A stretch of DNA of 64,000 bases from Bog-113 sp965226755 (lineage in GTDB: Bacteria > Acidobacteriota > Terriglobia > Bryobacterales > Bryobacteraceae). Location: positions 1,302,001 to 1,366,000 of the forward strand of contig CBDDDT010000003.1 of assembly GCA_965226755.1 (NCBI GenBank), in the 5' to 3' direction. Shown here piece after piece: positions 23,515-30,749 of this stretch; the first letter of the stretch is position 1; each line of letters begins with the position of its first letter. The position numbers were made by a program, and so were the translations under genes. The notes beneath the pieces are model-generated. The model was not told the DNA's origin and ran no database searches. It saw nothing but the letters and a program-made list of their open reading frames with translations.

Positions 23515-26370
23515 TCATTGCCGCGGCGCTTCGGCGCCGCGGCGAACCGGAACCACCCGCCGGATCTCCTCCAAAATTTCGTCCGCGTCGCACGCGCCTT
23601 TCTGCAGGACGCGATCCACCGATCCGTTCAACCTGGCCAGGTCTTCGGACGTAATATCCTTAGCCGTGAGCACGATGATTGGAACCTGCGACCATCGCGG
23701 GCTGCGGCTTATGGCGCGAGCAAACTCGAATCCATCCATCTCCGGCATCATGAGATCCAGCAACACCAAATCCGGCGCGACCAAGTCCAATTCCGCGAGG
23801 GCCTGCTGGCCGTTGGCCGCTTCCCGCACTTCCCACTTTTCGCGCTCCAGCATCTGACGAAGCAGATCGCGCGCGTCGGCGTCATCGTCGATGACCAGAA
23901 CGCGCCCTGGAGAGCTCTGGAAAGTATAGCGGCTGAGGACCTTATTCAACCGGTCGCGGTCCACTGGTTTCACCAGATACTCCGACGCTCCGAGCGCATA
24001 GCCCAGGTTGCGGTTATCCACCATCGTGAGCATGACCACCGGTATATCGCACAGTTCGGGATCGGCCTTCAATGCGGCCAGCACAGCCCAGCCATCCATG
24101 CGCGGCATGATCACATCCAGAGTGATCGCATCCGGGCGATGAGCGCGGGCCATCTCGATTCCTTCCTCCCCGTTGGGCGCCCGCCTTGTATCAAAGCCCT
24201 CCCTGGTGAGCAGCCGGTGCATGAGGTCGCTCGACACCGGGTCGTCATCAATGATGAGAACCAGACCCTTCGTGACGCCTTCGACGGACAACGGGCGCGC
24301 TTCGACGATATCCGGAACGCGGCGGGGAATGCGGATCGTGAACGTCGAGCCTTCCCCGTCGCGGCTTTCCACCGTGACTTCGCCGCCCATCATCTCGCAA
24401 AACCGGCGGGTCAGGACCAACCCCAGGCCTGTCCCTCCAAACCGGCGGCTGGTGCTGGAATCGCCTTGCTGGAAGGGACGAAAGAGCCGGTCCATCTGTT
24501 CAGGCGTGATGCCGATGCCCGTGTCCGAGATACGGAATACCACTTCGTCGTTAGCAGCCTCGTGGGACACCCGCAGGCTGACAAAACCTTTCTCGGTGAA
24601 CTTGGCGGCGTTCGCCACGAGATTGAACAGGCTCTGGCGCAACTTGCTCAGATCGGCGTAAACCGCGCCGACGTCCGCATCTACTTCGACCTTGAACTGG
24701 TTGCCGTTCTTCTCCATCAGCGGCGCGACGGTTCCGGCTACTTCGCTGACTAGGGCGTCGAGTTCGAAGCTCTCGAGGAACAAATCCATCTTCCCGGCCT
24801 CGATCTTGCTGAGATCGAGCACGTCGTTGATGAGGCCCAGCAGATGCCTGCCGGCGCTGTGAATCTTGCGCAAATCGCTATTGAGCGAGCCGGCCCCGAG
24901 CGCTTCCGACTCTTCCTGCAGCATCTCGCTATATCCAATGATGGCGTTCAGCGGAGTGCGAAGCTCATGACTCATGCTGGCCAGGAAATCGCTCTTTGCC
25001 TGATTGGCGAGTTCGGCCACTTCCTTGGCCTGCTGGAGCTCCTCGCGGGCCTGTTTGCGTTCCGTGATGTCCCGGATGTAAGCCGTGAAAAAGGGCGGCC
25101 CTTCGGCGGGGATGCGCGTGACCGCGAGTTCGATCGGAAACTCGGTTCCGTCGGATCGCATCGCGACAATTTCAATGCGCTTGCCGAGAATCGGCCCTTC
25201 GCCCGTTTCGAGATACTTGGCCATGCCGCGCAAGTGAGCCTCTCGAAGCGACGGCGGAATAATCAGGCGGGAGATCTGCTCGCCCAGCGCTTCCGCGCGG
25301 GTGTAGCCGAAGGTTCGCTCCGCCGCCGGATTGAATTCAACCACGCGGGTTTCCTGATCAATGCCGATGATGCAGTCGATGGCGGTCTCGAGAATGGCCC
25401 GATTGCGCGCTTCGCTGGCGAGCAAGTGTTTCTCGGCCAGCTTGCGTTCCATAAACTGCCCGATCTGGCGGCCAAGCGCGGCGGTGGTCAGAAGCAGGCC
25501 GGCGTCGGGAACGCCTCTTCGCGCGGAGAAGAAATCGATCACCCCGAGGACGCGGGTTCCCGCGGTGATGGGAAACGCAAAAGCGCCATGGAGGTTGGCT
25601 TCCCTGGCGGCCTCGCTGCGCGGATAACCCGTGGCGGCGATGTCCTCGAACCAAAGCGGTTCGGCGCTATCCCAGACCATCCCAGGCAGCCCTTCTCCGC
25701 GTTTCAGGGTGAGCTCACAGGTGGCGGCGCTGAACGACGAATAATCGCGCGAGGGCGATTGCCAGATCCGGTCGCAGCGCAAAATTCCATCTTTCTCGTC
25801 GGCGATCCAGAGGGTCCCGAATTTCCACCCGAGACTGCTTCCGATCTCAGCGAGCAGCGCCATGGAAGCTCGCTCCAGATCCGGCGCTCCGGCGAGGACG
25901 CGGCTAACGCCATACTGCAATTCAAGGCGGTGCTGCGCGCGCTTTCGATCCGTCACATCGCGCATATTGACGACCGCGGCTTCGGCCCGCCCATCGATGA
26001 GGACCGGCTCCACCGAGTATTCGACGGGAACTTCCGTCCCGTCTTTGCGCCAGGCGACTTCGTCGCTCACCGAAGCGCCGCGACCGGTTACGAACGTCTG
26101 GTAGATGGGACATTCCTCAGCCTTGTAAACAGCGCCGCTCGATTTGTGGTGATGGATGAGGTCATGCATGTTCCGCCCCAGGCATTCCTCCACGGAGTAG
26201 CCGAGCATCTCGGCGGCGGCGCGATTGATGAAAGTGCAGAGCCCGCTCAGATCAATCGCATAGATGCCGTCGGCGGCGGATTCCAGCAGCGCTGTCCGTT
26301 CGACGAGAAGATGATGCTCATTCCTTTCCGGGATGGATGGCATAGAGGAGGAAGAATCCGACACTAACAT
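23515..26370 (-). CDS. Hybrid sensor histidine kinase with PAS-GAF-PAS and two receiver domains
   Basis: The 951-residue cytoplasmic protein has no membrane segment. The order is PAS (about 25-145), GAF (155-310), PAS (315-440), HisKA with phospho-acceptor His468 in ASMSHELRTPLNAI, HATPase_c with N-box LFNLVANAAK and G-box SDTGIG, then two receiver domains at 703-815 (Asp752 in LDVIMPRMDG) and 823-940 (Asp872 in LDLMMPEMDG). It would sense a soluble or internal signal and run an intramolecular phosphorelay; no output domain is attached. It starts 12 bases after the uvrC stop on the same strand, so the two may share a transcript. Confidence 0.95.
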   Translation of the reverse strand: MLVSDSSSSMPSIPERNEHHLLVERTALLESAADGIYAIDLSGLCTFINRAAAEMLGYSVEECLGRNMHDLIHHHKSSGAVYKAEECPIYQTFVTGRGASVSDEVAWRKDGTEVPVEYSVEPVLIDGRAEAAVVNMRDVTDRKRAQHRLELQYGVSRVLAGAPDLERASMALLAEIGSSLGWKFGTLWIADEKDGILRCDRIWQSPSRDYSSFSAATCELTLKRGEGLPGMVWDSAEPLWFEDIAATGYPRSEAAREANLHGAFAFPITAGTRVLGVIDFFSARRGVPDAGLLLTTAALGRQIGQFMERKLAEKHLLASEARNRAILETAIDCIIGIDQETRVVEFNPAAERTFGYTRAEALGEQISRLIIPPSLREAHLRGMAKYLETGEGPILGKRIEIVAMRSDGTEFPIELAVTRIPAEGPPFFTAYIRDITERKQAREELQQAKEVAELANQAKSDFLASMSHELRTPLNAIIGYSEMLQEESEALGAGSLNSDLRKIHSAGRHLLGLINDVLDLSKIEAGKMDLFLESFELDALVSEVAGTVAPLMEKNGNQFKVEVDADVGAVYADLSKLRQSLFNLVANAAKFTEKGFVSLRVSHEAANDEVVFRISDTGIGITPEQMDRLFRPFQQGDSSTSRRFGGTGLGLVLTRRFCEMMGGEVTVESRDGEGSTFTIRIPRRVPDIVEARPLSVEGVTKGLVLIIDDDPVSSDLMHRLLTREGFDTRRAPNGEEGIEMARAHRPDAITLDVIMPRMDGWAVLAALKADPELCDIPVVMLTMVDNRNLGYALGASEYLVKPVDRDRLNKVLSRYTFQSSPGRVLVIDDDADARDLLRQMLEREKWEVREAANGQQALAELDLVAPDLVLLDLMMPEMDGFEFARAISRSPRWSQVPIIVLTAKDITSEDLARLNGSVDRVLQKGACDADEILEEIRRVVPVRRGAEAPRQ
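23520..23543 (+). terminator. Strong C(UUCG)G hairpin at the convergent end of the FG-GAP gene
   Basis: A 10-base perfect stem, GCCGCGGCGC at 23520-23529 and its complement at 23534-23543, encloses TTCG. On the plus strand this is the extra-stable C(UUCG)G tetraloop. It lies 16-39 bases after the FG-GAP gene stop and inside the last codons of the converging kinase gene. No U-run follows, so termination would need a factor, or the hairpin may protect the 3' end. Confidence 0.45.
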
Positions 26371-26382
26371 GGGAACACGGAA

Positions 26383-28248
26383 TCAATCTCGGATCTGGAC
26401 GAGATCCGACGGCTCCAGCGCATCGGACTGCGGGCCGTCATAAAACGTCCGTACCCGCCGGGCGACCGCGCGCCCCACCAGCTTCGCGAGATCTTCCTCA
26501 TTGGCCTGCCGCACGAGCTCCGAGCTGCCGAAATGCTTCAGCAGCTTGCGGACAGTCTTCTCGCCAACCATGGGAATCTGATCGAGTTCGCTGGTGAGCC
26601 GGGCGGCGTTGCGGCGCGTGCGGTGAAATGTGACGGCGAAGCGATGCGCCTCGTCGCGAATGGATTGAATCAGATGCAGGATCGGCGAGAAGCGGTCGAG
26701 CGCAATCGGCTCGTTTTCATGACCGAGCACATAAATGATCTCCTCGCGCTTGGCGATGGAGGCGAGCGGTTGGTTGATGATGCCGAGCCGTTCCAGCGCG
26801 TCGGCCGCGGCATGAAGCTGGCCGAGTCCCCCATCAATCAGGATCAGACCGGGAAGCGGCGCCTCTTCCGCCTGGAGACGGCCATAACGCCGCGTCACCA
26901 CTTCATGCATGCTGGCGAAGTCGTTGTTTCCTTCCACGGTGCGGATGATGAACTTGCGGTAGTCCGCCTTCTTCATCTTGCCCTCTTCCCACACGACCAT
27001 GCTGGCCACCTTATCGGTGCCCTGGATATGGGAGATGTCGAAGCATTCGATGCGCCGGGGCGCCTCGGGAAGACCGAGGGCATCCTGAAGAGCTTCATAG
27101 ATGGCGGCGGCCGCGGGTTTGCGAACGCGGAAGCGGGAGTCGAAGCAGTGCCGGGCGTTGGTGCGGGCGAGCTCCAGCATGGCCTTCTTCTGACCGCGCT
27201 GCGGGGTGAGGATCTCCACCTTGCGGCCGCGCTTTTCCGAGAGCAGTTCTTCCATAACGGCGAGGTCTTCAAAGTCTACGGGCACGTGGATGATGCCGGG
27301 GATGTACTGCTGGTCGAGGTAGATCTGGAGGAGAAGGCTGGAGATGAAGGAAGGTTCGTCGAACTCGATCTGATCTTCCCAATAGAACTCGCGGCGGTCG
27401 ACGATCTGGCCGCGGCGGAGGTGGAAAAGGTTGACGGCCACCAGCGGCGGTTCCGAGTAGGTGGCGAAGATGTCGGCGTCGTCGCCCGAAGCGGCGGCCA
27501 TTTTCTGCCGTTCGTCCATCTCTTCGACCGTGGAAAGCAGATCGCGCCAGGACGCGGCCTCTTCGAATCGCGTAGCCTCGGCGGCCTCGTCCATGCGGTG
27601 GTGCAGTTCGCGGGCGAGCTCGCCGGTGCGGCCTTCGAGAAACATGCGGACATCGCGGACGGCACGCGCGTAAATCTCGGGTGTTGTAAGCCCCTGGACG
27701 CAAGGCCCGAGGCAGCGATGGATGTGGAATTCAAGGCAGGGCTTGGGGTGATAACGGTTCAAATCCACTTTGCAGGAAGGGATTTTGAAGAAGCGGTGAA
27801 TGAAATGAACCAGGCGGTGCGCAAGATTGCCGGGGAAGTACGGTCCGAAATATACGCTGCCATCTTTGATCAAACGGCGGGTCACGTATACGCGCGGATG
27901 CCGCTCGCTGGTCAGTTTGATGTATGGGTACGTCTTATCGTCCCGGAGCAGCACGTTGAAGCGTGGCTTGTGCTGCTTGATCAGGTTGTTCTCAAGCGCG
28001 AGCGCTTCCTTTTCGTTATCGACGAGGATGTATTCGACGTCTCGCGCTTCGGCGATGAGCGTTCCGGTTTTCACATCCTGCAGGCGGTCGACCGAGAAGT
28101 AGCTTCGGACGCGGTTGCGCAGGCTTTTCGCTTTGCCGACGTAGATGACTTTTCCGGAAGCGTCTTTGTAGAGATACACTCCGGGCGATAGAGGTAGCTG
28201 AGAAGCCTTCTCTCGAAGAACATCCTGGGGGGGCGCCGCGGCGGGCAA
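26383..28248 (-). CDS. uvrC: Excinuclease ABC subunit C
   Basis: This 621-residue UvrC performs the dual incision of nucleotide-excision repair. The N-terminal GIY-YIG nuclease is at residues 23-100 (SPGVYLYKDASGKVIYVGKA). A UVR region is near 205-240, and the C-terminal endonuclease domain opens with RIECFDISHIQGTDKVASMVV and carries LILIDGGLGQLHAA. Helix-hairpin-helix sequence at the end (IPMVGEKTVRKLLKHF) completes the fold. The start codon must be TTG at 28246-28248, as no other start precedes the conserved LPLSPGVYLYKD. It has no Shine-Dalgarno sequence and is divergent from the TPR gene by about a dozen bases. Confidence 0.96.
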   Translation of the reverse strand: MPAAAPPQDVLREKASQLPLSPGVYLYKDASGKVIYVGKAKSLRNRVRSYFSVDRLQDVKTGTLIAEARDVEYILVDNEKEALALENNLIKQHKPRFNVLLRDDKTYPYIKLTSERHPRVYVTRRLIKDGSVYFGPYFPGNLAHRLVHFIHRFFKIPSCKVDLNRYHPKPCLEFHIHRCLGPCVQGLTTPEIYARAVRDVRMFLEGRTGELARELHHRMDEAAEATRFEEAASWRDLLSTVEEMDERQKMAAASGDDADIFATYSEPPLVAVNLFHLRRGQIVDRREFYWEDQIEFDEPSFISSLLLQIYLDQQYIPGIIHVPVDFEDLAVMEELLSEKRGRKVEILTPQRGQKKAMLELARTNARHCFDSRFRVRKPAAAAIYEALQDALGLPEAPRRIECFDISHIQGTDKVASMVVWEEGKMKKADYRKFIIRTVEGNNDFASMHEVVTRRYGRLQAEEAPLPGLILIDGGLGQLHAAADALERLGIINQPLASIAKREEIIYVLGHENEPIALDRFSPILHLIQSIRDEAHRFAVTFHRTRRNAARLTSELDQIPMVGEKTVRKLLKHFGSSELVRQANEEDLAKLVGRAVARRVRTFYDGPQSDALEPSDLVQIRD

Positions 28249-28260
28249 TATACTTTGATT

Positions 28261-28680
28261 ATGTCACTGCCGCTGCTTGTGCTGGCCGTCGGGCTTATGC
28301 AACAGGGCGGCGCTTCCCCCGCCGCGAATCCGCCCGCCAAGCCTCCGCAAGCGCCCACCGAAGATGCGCCGCCGGAAGAAGACGATGCGCTAAAGCCCAA
28401 GGACTACGCGTTCAATCCGCTGCAGGCCACACGGGAGGTCCGGACGGGCGACTTCTACATGAAAAAAGGGAAGTACAAAGCCGCGGTCGCGCGCTACCTG
28501 GAAGCCACGCGCTGGAATAACCAGATGGCCGATGCGTACCGCAAGCTTGGCGAAGCCGAGGAAAAACAGGACGAGCCGAAGCTGGCGCGGGAAGCGTACC
28601 AGCACTTCCTTGAGTTGAGTCCCGATTCGCGGCAGGCGGCCGAGGTTCGGAAGCATTTGCAGAAAATTCCCGCGAATTAG
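28261..28680 (+). CDS. Secreted or anchored TPR-repeat protein
   Basis: This 139-residue protein starts with a short hydrophobic segment (MSLPLLVLAVGLMQQGGA) that may be a signal peptide, then a Pro/Ala/Glu-rich linker, then two to three helical repeats of TPR type (VRTGDFYMKKGKYKAAVARY, ADAYRKLGEAEEKQDEPKLA, YQHFLELSPDSRQAAEV). It could be a BamD-like or assembly-scaffold accessory protein, but it is too short to assign. The ATG at 28261 is preferred; a TTG two codons earlier is also possible. Its stop overlaps the converging TIR gene by 4 bases. Confidence 0.78.
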   Translation: MSLPLLVLAVGLMQQGGASPAANPPAKPPQAPTEDAPPEEDDALKPKDYAFNPLQATREVRTGDFYMKKGKYKAAVARYLEATRWNNQMADAYRKLGEAEEKQDEPKLAREAYQHFLELSPDSRQAAEVRKHLQKIPAN

Positions 28681-29240
28681 CGCGGTCCGGGCCTCCACCC
28701 GCGCAGGATCCGGAGGATTCGATCGAATCCGGCGGCCCAGTCGGGGAACAGGTCGACGTATTGAACTTCCCTGGTGATGTGCGTCGGAAGGCGGCAATCG
28801 TCGAGCCGGGCGGGAATGAGAAAAACCTGGTCGAGCGGCATGCGCCGCGCGCAGTCCAGCGCGTAACGGATTTCCGCCTGGAACCCGCCGCGCTTGTGGA
28901 CAGCGCGCGTGCTGAAACAGGCCAGGACGAAATCGGAAACGCTTATGGCGTCCTCGATGGCGCGCGGCCAGTTCTGTCCCGGCATGAGCTTGCGGCGGTC
29001 CATCCAGGGCTCGAAGCCGGCGGCGTTCAGCGCGCCAAAGAGCTGGTGCGCCGCGTCGGCGTCTTCGTGAACGTAAGTGATAAAAACCTTGGGTCGCGAG
29101 TTGGAGACGAACGCGAAGTCGCCGTGCGTGTCCGGAATGAAGGAGCCGAGGCCGTCGATATCGACTTGAGCGCCGCGGGCGAGCGCTTCGCGCACCAGCC
29201 CGAGGATGGCGTCCGAGGTCGCCGCCCTAGCTCTTTTCAA
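28677..29240 (-). CDS. HU-like/TIR domain fusion protein
   Basis: This protein is 187 residues from the TTG at 29238-29240. That start follows GGAGAAGG with about 7-base spacing and overlaps the end of the HU gene by 14 bases. A further in-frame ATG at 29279 lies deep in the HU gene. Residues about 8-47 (ILGLVREALARGAQVDIDGL, GSFIPD) resemble the C-terminal half of an HU/IHF fold. Residues 51-165 form a TIR_2 domain: VFITYVHED at 52-60, WMDRRKLMPGQNW at 79-91, AISVSDFVLACFS at 98-110 and GGFQAEIRYALD at 118-129, where Glu123 matches the usual catalytic glutamate. An NADase or nucleotide-signalling effector is inferred. Confidence 0.85.
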   Translation of the reverse strand: MKRARAATSDAILGLVREALARGAQVDIDGLGSFIPDTHGDFAFVSNSRPKVFITYVHEDADAAHQLFGALNAAGFEPWMDRRKLMPGQNWPRAIEDAISVSDFVLACFSTRAVHKRGGFQAEIRYALDCARRMPLDQVFLIPARLDDCRLPTHITREVQYVDLFPDWAAGFDRILRILRGWRPGPR

Positions 29241-29436
29241 TGTCCTTCTCCCGGAGAAACTGGATGCCGCCCTCCTCATCGCGCCGGAAACATCCGAAGC
29301 CGGGGAGGGTGGCCGACTGGCCGCCCCGAATCTTTTTTAAAATGTCGTTCACCAGCCGATCGAGCTGATCCGTCGCTTCGGCGCGCGACACGCCGGTTTT
29401 GCGCGCAAGCCGGCGCGCGAGTTCGTCTTTCTTCAT
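29227..29436 (-). CDS. Short HU/IHF-like DNA-binding protein
   Basis: This 69-residue protein opens KKDELARRLARKTGVSRAEA and has LDRLVNDILKKIRGGQSATL then PGFGCFRR, the helix-helix-strand order of the HU/IHF superfamily. HU proteins are usually about 90 residues and carry a long DNA-binding beta-arm with a conserved proline. Here only about 20 residues follow GFG-x-F (DEEGGIQFLREKDIEKS), so the arm is missing or very short. DNA binding must therefore differ from HU, or the protein may act through the same short fold in the next gene. The ATG at 29434-29436 is first in a two-gene unit with the TIR fusion. Confidence 0.85.
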   Translation of the reverse strand: MKKDELARRLARKTGVSRAEATDQLDRLVNDILKKIRGGQSATLPGFGCFRRDEEGGIQFLREKDIEKS

Positions 29437-29557
29437 CCCGCGCTCACTCTACCAGCCAAAATACGATCAAGGGCCTTTCCATCCCGTTTCTTTGTTTCGT
29501 TTCAATAAGTTGCAAATGTTCAACGGAAGTCACTCGCATTGGAGATATATTTGGGGC

Positions 29558-30715
29558 ATGCAGAGATTCCTACGCCCGTGCCGAGTTCTGTTGTTCGCCG
29601 CTGGGGCACTCTCCTGCGCCGCCGCGCTCGCCGAAACCCATATCGCGACCTTATCGTCCGGTTCGGCGATGCCGCCCTTCGAACTGGCGGGAGTGGACGG
29701 ACAGCTCCACCGGTCTTCCGACTGGGCGACCAGCAAAGTGCTGGTCGTCGTCTTCACATGCGACCACTGCCCAACGGCTCAGCTGTACGAGGGGCGCATC
29801 AAGGCGCTAGCGGCCGAATATGCGCCCAAGCAAGTCACGCTTGTCGCAATTCAGCCGAATAATCCGAAAGCCATCCGATTAGACGAACTCGGCTATACCG
29901 ACGTCAGCGATTCGTTCCGCGAAATGAAGACCCGCGCGGAATACCGGCATTTTGATTTCCCGTACCTTTTCGACGGCGATACCCAGACCGTGTCGAAAGC
30001 TTTCGGTCCCGCGGCGACTCCGCACATTTTTGTCTTCGATTCCGCGCGGCGGCTGCGCTACGACGGCCGCATCGATGACAGTGTCCGCGAGAATCTGGTG
30101 AAGCGTCACGATGCGCGTGAGGCCATCGAGGCCGTCCTGGCCGGGCGTCCGGTCGCCGTTCCGCATACTCCCAGCGTGGGCTGCTCCACCAAGTGGGCCT
30201 ATAAAGAAGAGGGAAGCAATGCAGAGGAGGAACACTTCGAGCAGGAGCCTGTCTCCGTGACCGAGGTGAACTCCGCGGGCTTGAAGACCCTGGCGGAAAA
30301 CGCCGGCGGCAAAGTCACGTTGGTGAACTTTTGGGCGACCTGGTGCGGGCCGTGTATTGACGAGATGCCCGACTTGGTCAAGATCTGGCACATGTACCGC
30401 CGCCGCCCGTTCGACCTGGTGACGGTCAGCGTGAACTATCCGGACGAACAGAAAGGTGTGCTCGCCGCGCTTCAGAAGCAGCACGCGGCAAACCGCAATC
30501 TGCTGTTCGGCTCCACGGACAGTTACGCTTTAATGCACACCTTTGACCCGGATTGGAACAGCGCTGTGCCTTTCACGGTCCTGCTCGGACCGGATGGCAA
30601 GGTGATCTGGAAATATCAGGGCGAACTCGACATGCTCGCGCTCAAGCGCCGCATTCTGGCGAATCTACCGGACGATGATTACGTCGGGCAGCGCGCGTAT
30701 TGGAATCAACACTAG
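29558..30715 (+). CDS. Secreted double thioredoxin-fold protein
   Basis: This protein has 385 residues with a signal peptide (FLRPCRVLLFAAGALSCAAALA). The first domain (about residues 33-195) is a peroxiredoxin/AhpC-TSA-like thioredoxin fold with a CxxC-type site, VVVFTCDHCPTAQLYEGR, and ends VFDSARRLRYDGRIDDS. The second (about 245-370) is a TlpA/ResA-like thioredoxin domain with NFWATWCGPCIDEMPDL and the cis-Pro region VPFTVLLGPDGKVIW. Two redox domains in tandem suggest a periplasmic disulfide or peroxide-handling role. The ATG at 29558 is chosen because it begins the signal peptide; longer frames upstream run into the HU gene region. Confidence 0.9.
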   Translation: MQRFLRPCRVLLFAAGALSCAAALAETHIATLSSGSAMPPFELAGVDGQLHRSSDWATSKVLVVVFTCDHCPTAQLYEGRIKALAAEYAPKQVTLVAIQPNNPKAIRLDELGYTDVSDSFREMKTRAEYRHFDFPYLFDGDTQTVSKAFGPAATPHIFVFDSARRLRYDGRIDDSVRENLVKRHDAREAIEAVLAGRPVAVPHTPSVGCSTKWAYKEEGSNAEEEHFEQEPVSVTEVNSAGLKTLAENAGGKVTLVNFWATWCGPCIDEMPDLVKIWHMYRRRPFDLVTVSVNYPDEQKGVLAALQKQHAANRNLLFGSTDSYALMHTFDPDWNSAVPFTVLLGPDGKVIWKYQGELDMLALKRRILANLPDDDYVGQRAYWNQH

Positions 30716-30749
30716 CCCTGGGACTGATGGCATAAGCTGGAGCGAATCC

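Noticed and set aside
24844..26367. 507-codon open frame on the plus strand opposite the hybrid kinase
   Set aside because: It is exactly antisense to the PAS, GAF and HisKA regions and has only arginine-, alanine- and glycine-rich composition with no domain; a high-GC shadow.
26533..28191. 552-codon open frame opposite uvrC
   Set aside because: The UvrC motifs on the other strand are complete, and the antisense product resembles no known family.
29399..29557. Upstream extension of the double thioredoxin protein (53 more codons)
   Set aside because: It would hide the signal peptide and overlap the HU gene; the ATG at 29558 starts a proper signal peptide.
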